Positions 26,416 to 33,951 of a DNA stretch of 64,000 bases are shown one piece after another. Origin of the DNA: Variovorax sp. J22P240 (lineage in GTDB: Bacteria > Pseudomonadota > Gammaproteobacteria > Burkholderiales > Burkholderiaceae_C); contig NZ_JASZYR010000002.1 of the NCBI RefSeq assembly GCF_030316855.1, positions 186,001-250,000 of the forward strand, in the 5' to 3' direction. Numbering within the stretch: the first letter of the stretch is position 1; the number at the start of each line of letters is the position of its first letter. The notes under the pieces are model-generated. The model searched no databases. It saw nothing but the letters and a program-made list of their open reading frames with translations, and had not been told where the DNA came from. Position numbers and translations under genes: made by a program.

Positions 26416-27729
26416 ATGACTTCCTACCGAGGCAACCCCGACGCCGTGCGCGCGCTGGTGCAGCCCGACCGCGTGCACCGCGACCTCTACACCAGCGCCG
26501 AGCTGTTCGAGCTGGAGCAGGAGCACTTCTTCGCCAATACCTGGAACTACGCAGGCCACGAAAGCCAGATCCCGAAGTCGGGCGACTACCTCAACACCGA
26601 GATCGCCGGCCGCCCGCTGATCATCGTCCGCCACACCGATGGCTCCGTGCGCGCCATGATGAACCGCTGCGCGCACAAGGGCTCGCGGCTGGTGACCGCG
26701 CCTTGCGGCAACACGGGCAAGTTCTTTCGTTGTCCATACCACGCGTGGACCTTCAAGACCGACGGCTCGCTGCTGTCGATCCCGCTCAAGAACGGCTATG
26801 AAGGCACGCAGCTGCACGAATGCGAATCGGCCAAGGGCCTGACCACGCTGAAGAACGTGCGCAGCTACCGCGGCTTCATCTTCATCAAGATCAACGACGT
26901 GGGCCCCGACTTCGAGGAATTCTTCGGCGACTCGCTGAGCTCCATCGACAACATGGCCGACCGCTCGCCCGAGGGTGAACTTGAAATCGCCGGTGGCTGC
27001 CTGCGCTTCGTGCACCAGTGCAACTGGAAGATGTTCGTCGAGAACCTCAACGACACGATGCACCCGATGGTCGCCCACGAATCCTCCGCCGGCACTGCCA
27101 AGAACATGTGGGCCGACAAGCCGGCCGACGAACCGAAGCCGATGGCCATCGAGCAGTTCGTGCCCTTCATGTCGGACTACAAGTTCTTCGAGGACATGGG
27201 TGTGCGCACCTACGACAACGGCCACAGCTTCACGGGTGTGAACTTCAGCATCCACAGCAAGTACAAGGCAATCCCCGAGTACGACAACGCAATGAAGGCC
27301 ACCTACGGCGAGGAGCGCACCGCGCAGATCCTCGGCATGGCGCGGCACAACACGGTTTACTACCCGAACCTCACGATCAAGGGCGCGATCCAGGCCATCC
27401 GCGTGGTGCGACCGATCTCTGTCGACAAGACGCTCATCGAAAGCTGGACCTTCCGCCTCAAAGGCGCCCCGCCCGAGTTGCTGCAACGCACGACCATGTA
27501 CAACCGGCTCATCAATTCGCCGTTCTCGGTGGTGGGGCACGACGACCTGCAAGCCTATCGAGGCATCCAGGCCGGGCTGCATGCGAGTGGCAACGAATGG
27601 GTGAGCCTGCATCGCAACTACGACCCCGCAGAAACCGCTGGCGGCGAAATCACGACCGTAGGCACGAGCGAACTACCCATGCGCAATCAATACCGCACCT
27701 GGGCCCGCTACATGACGGAGACGATGTGA
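26416..27729 (+). CDS. iadD: Rieske aromatic-ring-hydroxylating dioxygenase alpha subunit, copy 1 (IadD-type candidate)
   Basis: A 437-residue catalytic subunit. The Rieske [2Fe-2S] ligands are C85, H87, C106 and H109 (NRCAHKGS and RCPYHAWTF). The mononuclear iron site is D213 (bridging), H216 and H221 in ENLNDTMHPMVAHES, with a later Asp as third ligand. The start follows an AAGGAGA ribosome site by 8 nt. Reductase, alpha, beta and CoA ligase follow one another with 13-nt, 1-nt and 7-nt junctions. In described Variovorax loci iadDE oxidise IAA to dioxindole-3-acetate. The letter assignment is by context and by the reductase next door; the paralogue at 36396 is the alternative. Confidence 0.82.
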   Translation: MTSYRGNPDAVRALVQPDRVHRDLYTSAELFELEQEHFFANTWNYAGHESQIPKSGDYLNTEIAGRPLIIVRHTDGSVRAMMNRCAHKGSRLVTAPCGNTGKFFRCPYHAWTFKTDGSLLSIPLKNGYEGTQLHECESAKGLTTLKNVRSYRGFIFIKINDVGPDFEEFFGDSLSSIDNMADRSPEGELEIAGGCLRFVHQCNWKMFVENLNDTMHPMVAHESSAGTAKNMWADKPADEPKPMAIEQFVPFMSDYKFFEDMGVRTYDNGHSFTGVNFSIHSKYKAIPEYDNAMKATYGEERTAQILGMARHNTVYYPNLTIKGAIQAIRVVRPISVDKTLIESWTFRLKGAPPELLQRTTMYNRLINSPFSVVGHDDLQAYRGIQAGLHASGNEWVSLHRNYDPAETAGGEITTVGTSELPMRNQYRTWARYMTETM

Positions 27730-28214
27730 TGGAGGCCGCAGTGACCCGCCAGGACCTGATCGACTTCGTGGTGAATGAATCGCGCCTGCTCGATGCCAAG
27801 CGCTACGAGGAATGGAATGCACTCTTCACTGATGACGCGTTCTACTGGGTTCCGCTCGTCCCCGACCAGGAGGACGGCATCAATCACACCTCGCACCTCT
27901 ACGAGGACAAGCTGCTGCGCGATCTGCGCATCGAGCGGCTCAAGAGCCCGCGCGCGTTTTCGCAACAGCCCCCGAGCCGTTGTCACCACCTGCTGCAAAC
28001 GCCGACGGTCGAAGAGTTCGATGACGTCGCCAATCGCTTCGTCGTGCGCACGGAGTTCCACTACACCGAGTCGCAGGGCGACGAGTTGCAGTTCTATGTA
28101 GGCACCTTCTTCCATCACCTCACGGTGGAAGGCGGCGCGCTGCGCATGACGCTGAAGCGCGTGAACCTGCTCAACTGCGATGCCGCCTTGCCGGCCGTGC
28201 AGCTCTTCATCTAG
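27729..28214 (+). CDS. iadE: Ring-hydroxylating dioxygenase beta subunit, copy 1 (IadE-type candidate)
   Basis: A 161-residue structural subunit of the NTF2-like/SnoaL fold, starting MEAAVTRQDLIDFVVNESRL at an ATG that shares its A with the alpha-subunit stop (TGATG). Family blocks are LLDAKRYEEWNALFTDDAFYW, RLKSPRAFSQQPPSRCHHL and the C-terminal RVNLLNCDAALPAVQLFI, the last shared in form with the copy at 37721. It forms the alpha3beta3 oxygenase with the preceding gene. Further in-frame starts upstream lie inside the alpha gene and were rejected. Confidence 0.85.
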   Translation: MEAAVTRQDLIDFVVNESRLLDAKRYEEWNALFTDDAFYWVPLVPDQEDGINHTSHLYEDKLLRDLRIERLKSPRAFSQQPPSRCHHLLQTPTVEEFDDVANRFVVRTEFHYTESQGDELQFYVGTFFHHLTVEGGALRMTLKRVNLLNCDAALPAVQLFI

Positions 28215-28221
28215 GCACACC

Positions 28222-29844
28222 ATGAACGCTACCGTTCACGACGCCTTCAGCGCGAGCGCCCGACGCACGCCGCAGGCCGAGTTCCTGTTCACCGAGTCTG
28301 TCACCGCCGCGGCCTACGGCATCGAGTCGGGCGCCATTTCGTGGGGCAAGGCCGCTGCCGAAGTCGAGCGGCTGAAACTCGCTTACGCCGGCGCAGGCTA
28401 TGGCCATGGTCATCGCGTCGGCTTGCTGCTGGAGAACCGGCCGGCCTTTCTCTTTCATTGGTTCGCACTCAATGCGCTGGGCGTGAGCGTGGTGCCTATC
28501 AACGCTGAAATGCGTTCCGCCGAATTGAGCTACCTGATCGGCCACAGCGAGATCGGCCTGGCCGTGACGTTGGCGCACCGCGCAGCCGACCTGCGCGCCG
28601 CCGCCGAGTCGGCGGGCATCGCCTTCGAGACGATGGGTCCGGACGACGCCGTGCCGCTGTCGAAGACCACGCCGCCTCGCGCCGGCGAACCGATCGGGCT
28701 CGCGACCGAATGCGCGCTGCTCTACACCTCGGGCACCACCGGCCGACCCAAGGGTTGCATGCTGAGCAACGAGTACTTCCTGCGCGCAGGCCAGTGGTAT
28801 GCGGAACTCGGCGATCTCTGCCCCGTCCGCCCCGATGCCGAACGCATCATCACGCCGCTGCCGCTCAACCATGTGAACGCGATGGCGTTTTCGACCATGG
28901 TCGTGCTGGTCGCAGGTGGCTGCCTGGTGCAACTCGATCGCTTCCATCCGAAGTCGTGGCTGCAGAGCGCGCGCGAGAGCGGCGCCACCATCGCGCACTA
29001 CCTGGGCGTGATGCCGGCCATGCTGCTGTCGGCGCCCGCGATGGCGTCCGACCGCGAGCACGCCATCCGCTGGGGCTTCGGCGCCGGCGTGGATCGCAAG
29101 AACCACGCGCCTTTCGAGTCGCGCTTCGGTTTCCCGCTGGTTGAAGCCTGGGCGATGACCGAGACCGGCGCCGCCGCCTGCGTGATGGCGAACCATGAAC
29201 CGCGCCATGTCGGCACGAGTTGCTTCGGCCGCCGCGAGGCATTCGTGGAGATCCGCCTCGTGGACGACGAAGGGCGCGACGCAGCCGACGGAACGCCGGG
29301 CGAACTGCTGGTGCGATCGTCGGGCGCGGATCCGAAGCGCTACTTCTTCTCCGGCTACCTGAAGGACGAGGATGCGACCCGCGAGGCCTGGGCCGATGGC
29401 TGGTTCCACACGGGCGACATGGTGCGGCGCGACGTCGAAGGCAACTACTACTTCGTCGATCGCAAGAAGAACGTGATCCGCCGCAGCGGCGAGAACATCT
29501 CGGCGGTCGAGGTGGAAAGCGTGCTCAACCAGCACCCGGCCGTGAAGACCTCCGCCGTGGCCGCCACGCCGGATGCGGTGCGCGGTGACGAGGTGCTGGC
29601 CTGCATCGTCATGCGCGATGACGTCGATGCGTCCTCGCCTTCGCAGGTCGCGGCCAGCATCGTCGAGCATGCGCTCGCGCAGTTGGCCTACTACAAGGCG
29701 CCGGGCTACGTCGCATTCGTCGATGCCTTGCCGCTCACGGCCTCGCAGAAGATCCAGCGCGGCCAGTTGCGCGAACTCGCGCAGGCATTGCCGGGGCAGC
29801 CTCACTGCATCGACACGCGCGCCATGAAGAAGAGGCAATCATGA
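28222..29844 (+). CDS. AMP-forming acyl/aryl-CoA ligase 1
   Basis: A 540-residue ANL-superfamily ligase. The P-loop is YTSGTTGRPKG at 168-178; the adenylate motif is WAMTETGAA near 308; the hinge and core motif A5-A8 read GWFHTGDMVRRD and DRKKNVIRRSGENISAVEVE; the catalytic lysine is in SQKIQRGQLRE near the C-terminus. Position between the oxygenase and the thiolase homologue suggests it activates the oxygenase-derived acid, which I infer to be dioxindole-3-acetate. It overlaps the next gene by 4 nt. A plain acetate or fatty-acid role is less likely in this operon. Confidence 0.87.
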   Translation: MNATVHDAFSASARRTPQAEFLFTESVTAAAYGIESGAISWGKAAAEVERLKLAYAGAGYGHGHRVGLLLENRPAFLFHWFALNALGVSVVPINAEMRSAELSYLIGHSEIGLAVTLAHRAADLRAAAESAGIAFETMGPDDAVPLSKTTPPRAGEPIGLATECALLYTSGTTGRPKGCMLSNEYFLRAGQWYAELGDLCPVRPDAERIITPLPLNHVNAMAFSTMVVLVAGGCLVQLDRFHPKSWLQSARESGATIAHYLGVMPAMLLSAPAMASDREHAIRWGFGAGVDRKNHAPFESRFGFPLVEAWAMTETGAAACVMANHEPRHVGTSCFGRREAFVEIRLVDDEGRDAADGTPGELLVRSSGADPKRYFFSGYLKDEDATREAWADGWFHTGDMVRRDVEGNYYFVDRKKNVIRRSGENISAVEVESVLNQHPAVKTSAVAATPDAVRGDEVLACIVMRDDVDASSPSQVAASIVEHALAQLAYYKAPGYVAFVDALPLTASQKIQRGQLRELAQALPGQPHCIDTRAMKKRQS

Positions 29845-31010
29845 AGCGACGCAAGTCTTACGAAGGCGTGGCAGTCGCCGTGCCGGTCACCGTGCCCTAC
29901 GTGCGCTATTCGACGCGTACCGCTCACTGGTTCCTCGGCCAGGCGATCGAGGCGCTGGTGCAGGCCAGCGGCGTGAAGAAGGAGCAGATCGACGGCCTGT
30001 GCGTCAGCAGCTTCTCGCTCGCGCCCGATACCGCCGTCGGCGTGACGCAGCACCTGGGCCTGTCTCCCCGCTGGCTCGACCACATGCCCACCGGCGGCGC
30101 CTCGGGCGTGATGTGCCTGCGGCGCGCGGCACGTGCGGTGCAGGCGGGCGATGCCGACGTGGTCGCCTGCGTCGCGGCCGATACCAACCACGTCGACTCC
30201 TTCCGGCAGACGCTGGGCAGCTTCAGCAACTTCGCGCGCGACGCGACCTATCCCTATGGCTCGGGCGGGCCCAACTCGATCTTCGCCTTCATCACCGCGC
30301 ACTACATGCGCACCTTCGGCGCGACCCGAGAGGACTTCGGCCGCATCGCCGTCGACCAGCGCACCAATGCGCTCAAGAATCCGCACGCGATGTTCAAGAA
30401 GCCGCTGACGCTCGACGAGTACATCGCTGCGCGGCCGATTTCCGACCCGATCCACCTGTTCGACTGCGTGATGCCCTGCGCCGGCGCGGAAGCCTTCCTC
30501 GTGATGAGCGAGGAGCGCGCGCGAGACCTCGGGCTGGTCCACGTGGTGATTCGCGGTGCGATCGAGCGGCACAACGCGTACTCGGAAGACCCGGTGATGA
30601 TCCGCGGCGGCTGGCGCATGGACCGTGACGACCTCTACGCCCAGGCCGGTGCGGCGCCGACGGATATCGACTTCGTGCAGACCTACGACGACTACCCGGT
30701 GATCGTGATGATGCAGTTCGAGGACCTCGGCTTCTGCGAGAAAGGCGAGGGCTCAGCCTTCGTGCAATCGCACACGATGACGAACGACGGCAGCTTTCCC
30801 AACAACACCAGCGGCGGGCAGCTCTCGGCCGGGCAGGCCGGTGCGGCGGGTGGCTTCCTCGGCATGACCGAGGCCATCCGGCAGCTCACCGATACGGCAG
30901 GTCCGCGCACTGTGCCCGATGCCCAACTGGGTCTTGTCGCCGGCTTCGGCATGGTGACCTACGACCGTTGCCTGTGCACAGGCGCAGTCATTCTCGGGAG
31001 GCCGGCATGA
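29841..31010 (+). CDS. Thiolase-superfamily protein lacking the thiolase nucleophile (candidate retro-aldolase subunit)
   Basis: A 389-residue SCP2/lipid-transfer-type thiolase homologue. Where a thiolase has the nucleophile in a CASG-type motif, this protein reads GGASG at 85-89, so Cys is replaced by Gly. The histidine of the GHP motif is also lost (SAGQAGAAGGFLGM). The C-terminal Cys segment (DRCLCTGAVILG) and the YDDYPVIVMMQFEDLGFC block are kept. Loss of the acyl-carrying Cys is what separates Ltp2-type retro-aldolases from thiolases, and those aldolases work with a DUF35 partner, which is the very next gene (4-nt overlap). I infer cleavage of a tertiary beta-hydroxyacyl-CoA, releasing acetyl-CoA. 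Confidence 0.82.
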   Translation: MKRRKSYEGVAVAVPVTVPYVRYSTRTAHWFLGQAIEALVQASGVKKEQIDGLCVSSFSLAPDTAVGVTQHLGLSPRWLDHMPTGGASGVMCLRRAARAVQAGDADVVACVAADTNHVDSFRQTLGSFSNFARDATYPYGSGGPNSIFAFITAHYMRTFGATREDFGRIAVDQRTNALKNPHAMFKKPLTLDEYIAARPISDPIHLFDCVMPCAGAEAFLVMSEERARDLGLVHVVIRGAIERHNAYSEDPVMIRGGWRMDRDDLYAQAGAAPTDIDFVQTYDDYPVIVMMQFEDLGFCEKGEGSAFVQSHTMTNDGSFPNNTSGGQLSAGQAGAAGGFLGMTEAIRQLTDTAGPRTVPDAQLGLVAGFGMVTYDRCLCTGAVILGRPA

Positions 31011-32263
31011 CGATGCCCTTGATGCGCCCCAAGCGCAAGAACCCGGTGCTCCGCACCCGGCAGATGAACCTGCCGCCGTGGGCGCGAGGCCGCGTGGCGC
31101 TCGGCATCACCGCTGCCGCCGCCGAAGGCCGCTTCGAACTGCAGACCTGCGAGGACTGCGGCACCGTGCAGTACCCGCCGCGGGAGGCCTGCCACAAATG
31201 CCTCTCGCCGCGCCTGCACTGGCGCGAGCAGAGCGGCGAGGGCGAACTGCTCAGCAGCACCACGCTGCACCACAGCAACGACCTGTTCTTCCGCGAGCGG
31301 CTGCCGTGGCGGCTGGGCCTGGTGCACCTCGATGCTGGGCCGACGCTGATGGTGCACCTGCATGGCGAAGTCGGCGATGCACCCACGCGCGTGCGCGTCG
31401 GTGCCCGACTCGATCGCGCGGGCCAGGCCGTACTCATTGGATTTCCGAACGAAGGGAGCTCCCACATGGCTGACGACAAGATGCTGAGAGAAATGACGAG
31501 CGACCCGAAGTTCCGCAAGGTGCTCGTGACCGATGGCAAGACCGAAGTGGGCCAGGCCATCGTGCGTGCGCTCGTCAAGGCCGGCGCCGACATCGTGTGG
31601 GTGGGCCACGCCGAGCCGTGGAAGAAGATGGGCGGCGGGCTCGACGACATCACGGCCTTGCCGCAGGTCACGCTGGTGCCGCTCGACTTGACCAATGGTC
31701 GCTCCGTGAGCGAACTGGCCGGCGAGATCGGCGGCAAGGTCGACATCGTGATCAACAACGCCGAGGTGCATCGCAGCTTCGGTATCGGCGCGCGGCGCGG
31801 CACTGACGTGGCCAAGGCCGAGATGGACATCAACTACTTCGGGCTGCTGCGGCTCGCGCAGGAGTTCGGTCCGGCGCTGAAGGGCCGCTCGGCCGATGGC
31901 GTGACCGGTGCGACCGCGTGGGTCAACCTTCTGTCGATCTACGCGCTGAGCAACTTTCCGCCGCACGGCACCTTCAGCGCATCGAAGGCCGCGGCCCATT
32001 CGCTTGCGCAATGCTTGCGCGCCGAAATGCGGCCGGCCGGCATCCGCGTGATCAACCTGTTCCCCGGGCCGATCGACGATGAATGGAACCAGCACACGCC
32101 GCCGCCCAAGCTGGGTGCGAGCGCATTGGCGAACGCGATCGTCAAGGCGTTGCGCGACGGCGTCGAGGACGTGTACCCCGGCGACGTGGCACAGGAATGG
32201 CTCGAACGCTGGCGCGACAACCCCAAGATCCTCGAGCGCGAACTCGCAGCGGGCGGCGGCTGA
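31007..32263 (+). CDS. Fusion of a DUF35 zinc-ribbon/OB-fold domain with a degenerate short-chain dehydrogenase
   Basis: A 418-residue two-domain protein. Residues 1-150 form a DUF35 unit: zinc ribbon CEDCGTVQYPPREACHKC near 46-63 and an OB-fold ending ARLDRAGQAVLIGFPNEG. Residues 155-418 form an SDR domain, but the glycine-rich motif is degenerate (LVTDGKTEVGQAIV) and the catalytic YxxxK reads FSASK, with Phe for Tyr. The SDR part is therefore probably not a working oxidoreductase. An internal ATG at 31466 has its own ribosome site (AAGGGAG), so a free SDR domain might also be made. The DUF35 part probably pairs with the preceding thiolase homologue. Confidence 0.85.
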   Translation: MTMPLMRPKRKNPVLRTRQMNLPPWARGRVALGITAAAAEGRFELQTCEDCGTVQYPPREACHKCLSPRLHWREQSGEGELLSSTTLHHSNDLFFRERLPWRLGLVHLDAGPTLMVHLHGEVGDAPTRVRVGARLDRAGQAVLIGFPNEGSSHMADDKMLREMTSDPKFRKVLVTDGKTEVGQAIVRALVKAGADIVWVGHAEPWKKMGGGLDDITALPQVTLVPLDLTNGRSVSELAGEIGGKVDIVINNAEVHRSFGIGARRGTDVAKAEMDINYFGLLRLAQEFGPALKGRSADGVTGATAWVNLLSIYALSNFPPHGTFSASKAAAHSLAQCLRAEMRPAGIRVINLFPGPIDDEWNQHTPPPKLGASALANAIVKALRDGVEDVYPGDVAQEWLERWRDNPKILERELAAGGG

Positions 32264-32279
32264 GATCAGGAGCAACACG

Positions 32280-33095
32280 ATGAGCACAGCAACAACCGAA
32301 CTGATGTCCACCGCCGAAATCCTCGGCGGCCTGGTGAGCGCCATGTCGACCGGCCGCATCCGGGTGGTCGACCTCACGCAGACCCTGACGCCCGAGTTTC
32401 CGCAGATCGCGCTGCCGCCCGAGATGGGCCAGTGCTGGCCCTTCCGCATCGAGGAAGTGTCGAAGTACGACGAGCGCGGCCCCGGCTGGTACTGGAACAA
32501 CTTTTCCTGCGGCGAGCACACGGGTACGCACTTCGATGCGCCCATCCACTGGATCTCGGGCCGCGATCTGCCGAACAACTCGGTGGACACGATTCCCGTG
32601 CAGCACTTCGTCGCGCCTGCTTGCGTGATCGATTGCTCGCCGCAGGTCAAGGACGATCCCGACTACCTGCTCACCATCGAAGACATCGAAGGCTACGAAG
32701 CGAACCATGGCCGCATCCCGAAGGGCGCCTGGGTGCTGATGCGCACCGACTGGTCGAAGCGCCAGGACCCGGAGGCCTACCAGAACTTCGACGAGACCGG
32801 CCAGCACACTCCCGGCCCGAGCACCGAGGCCGTGCGCTTCCTCGTCGAGCAGCGCGACGTGCTCGGCTTCGGCTCCGAAGCCATCGGCACCGATGCGGGA
32901 CAGGGCTACCACCTGCGGCCGCCGTACCCGTGCCACTACTACATGCACGGTGCGGGGCGCTACGGCCTGCAGTGCCTCAGCAACCTCGACTTGCTGCCCC
33001 CATCTGGCGCGGTGCTGATCTGCCCGCCGCTCAAGATCGAGAAGGGCAGCGGCAGTCCCTTGCGCGTGCTCGCGCTGATCGGAGCGCAGCCATGA
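32280..33095 (+). CDS. Cyclase-family metal hydrolase, isatin-hydrolase-like
   Basis: A 271-residue member of the cyclase/kynurenine-formamidase/isatin-hydrolase family. The metal motif HxGTHxDxPxH is seen as HTGTHFDAPIH with H80, H84, D86 and H90. Further family marks are FDETGQHTPGPSTEAVRFL and EAIGTDAGQGYH. Isatin hydrolase opens isatin to isatinate with a Mn ion. In an IAA pathway through dioxindole-3-acetate this is the step expected, and it supports reading IorAB as the next enzyme. Kynurenine formamidase is an alternative, but no kynureninase or tryptophan dioxygenase gene is near. Ribosome site CAGGAG; start 16 nt after the fusion gene. Confidence 0.83.
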   Translation: MSTATTELMSTAEILGGLVSAMSTGRIRVVDLTQTLTPEFPQIALPPEMGQCWPFRIEEVSKYDERGPGWYWNNFSCGEHTGTHFDAPIHWISGRDLPNNSVDTIPVQHFVAPACVIDCSPQVKDDPDYLLTIEDIEGYEANHGRIPKGAWVLMRTDWSKRQDPEAYQNFDETGQHTPGPSTEAVRFLVEQRDVLGFGSEAIGTDAGQGYHLRPPYPCHYYMHGAGRYGLQCLSNLDLLPPSGAVLICPPLKIEKGSGSPLRVLALIGAQP

Positions 33096-33823
33096 GCGCA
33101 GTACCGAAGGTTGCCGCCGTCACCGGCGGTAGCGCGGGCATCGGCAAGGCGATCTGCGAAGACCTGCTCGCACAAGGCTACGAAGTCGTGTCGCTGGCGC
33201 GCCGCCGCTCCGACATCGATCACCCGAAGCTGCACAGCATCGAGGTCGATCTCGCGGACCGCGCGGCCACGGCGCAGGCGGTGGCGGACCTGGTCCGCCG
33301 CTTCGAGGTGACGACCGTGGTCCACAACGCCGGCGTGATCCGTCCCGCGCTGCTGGCCGACGTGAAGCTCGATGATCTCGATGCGCTGGTCGATCTGCAC
33401 CTGGGCTGCGCGATCCAGCTCGTGCAGGCCGCATTGCCGACAATGCGGGCGCAGCGCTTCGGTCGCGTCGTGCTGTTGTCCTCGCGCGCCGCGCTGGGCC
33501 TCGCCACGCGCACCAGCTACTCGGCGACCAAGGCTGGCATGCTGGGAATGGCGCGCACCTGGGCGCTCGAACTCGCGGGCGACGGCATCACGGTCAACGT
33601 CGTCGCGCCGGGGCCGATCCGCACCGACATGTTCTACGACGTCGTCGAAGCCGGCAGCGAGAAGGAACGCGCGCTCGCCGCATCGGTGCCGGTCAAGCGG
33701 CTTGGCGAATCGGCCGATGTGGCACGGGCCGTGCGTTTCTTTGCCGACCCTGCGAGCAGCTTCGTCACGGGTCAGGTCCTTTACGTGTGCGGCGGCACCA
33801 GCGTGGGCAGTCTGGCCCTCTAG
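33092..33823 (+). CDS. Short-chain dehydrogenase 1
   Basis: A 243-residue classical SDR with an intact site: TGGSAGIGKAI at 11-21 for NAD(P), NAGV near 81, catalytic Ser in LLSSRAALG, and YSATKAGM giving the Tyr-X3-Lys pair. Its start overlaps the cyclase stop (ATGA), and it closes the iorA-led operon. A long frame upstream of this ATG lies inside the cyclase gene and was rejected. In the proposed pathway it could oxidise the C2 hydroxyl of the indole dihydrodiol to the oxindole carbonyl. Confidence 0.87.
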   Translation: MSAVPKVAAVTGGSAGIGKAICEDLLAQGYEVVSLARRRSDIDHPKLHSIEVDLADRAATAQAVADLVRRFEVTTVVHNAGVIRPALLADVKLDDLDALVDLHLGCAIQLVQAALPTMRAQRFGRVVLLSSRAALGLATRTSYSATKAGMLGMARTWALELAGDGITVNVVAPGPIRTDMFYDVVEAGSEKERALAASVPVKRLGESADVARAVRFFADPASSFVTGQVLYVCGGTSVGSLAL

Positions 33824-33897
33824 CGGTGCGTTGCACGCATCTCCACCCAACTCATCGTTCTCTCCCTTGTCACCACGTCATCGCCTCGCTAGCATTC

Positions 33898-33926
33898 TTG
33901 ACATCTAAATAGTTCATAAATCATGT
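33898..33926 (+). promoter_or_regulatory. Shared promoter/operator element, copy 2
   Basis: TTGACA at 33898-33903, a 17-bp spacer, then TCATGT at 33921-33926; 22 of 29 positions match the element at 17187-17215, including AGTT and ATGT blocks. It lies 25 bp before the ATG of the first substrate-binding protein gene, in an AT-rich patch after the SDR stop. A short dyad at 33826-33838 just upstream is too weak to call a terminator. It probably makes the transporter operon a separate, co-regulated transcription unit. Confidence 0.6.
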
Positions 33927-33951
33927 GCTTGTTCACCCCCTGGAGGTTTGC

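Noticed and set aside
23835..26417. 860-codon antisense open frame opposite the IorB-like and reductase genes
   Set aside because: No recognisable domain and it opposes two intact genes with conserved cofactor motifs and ribosome sites.
33826..33838. Terminator after SDR 1
   Set aside because: The dyad GTGC-GTT-GCAC has only four base pairs and no T-run.
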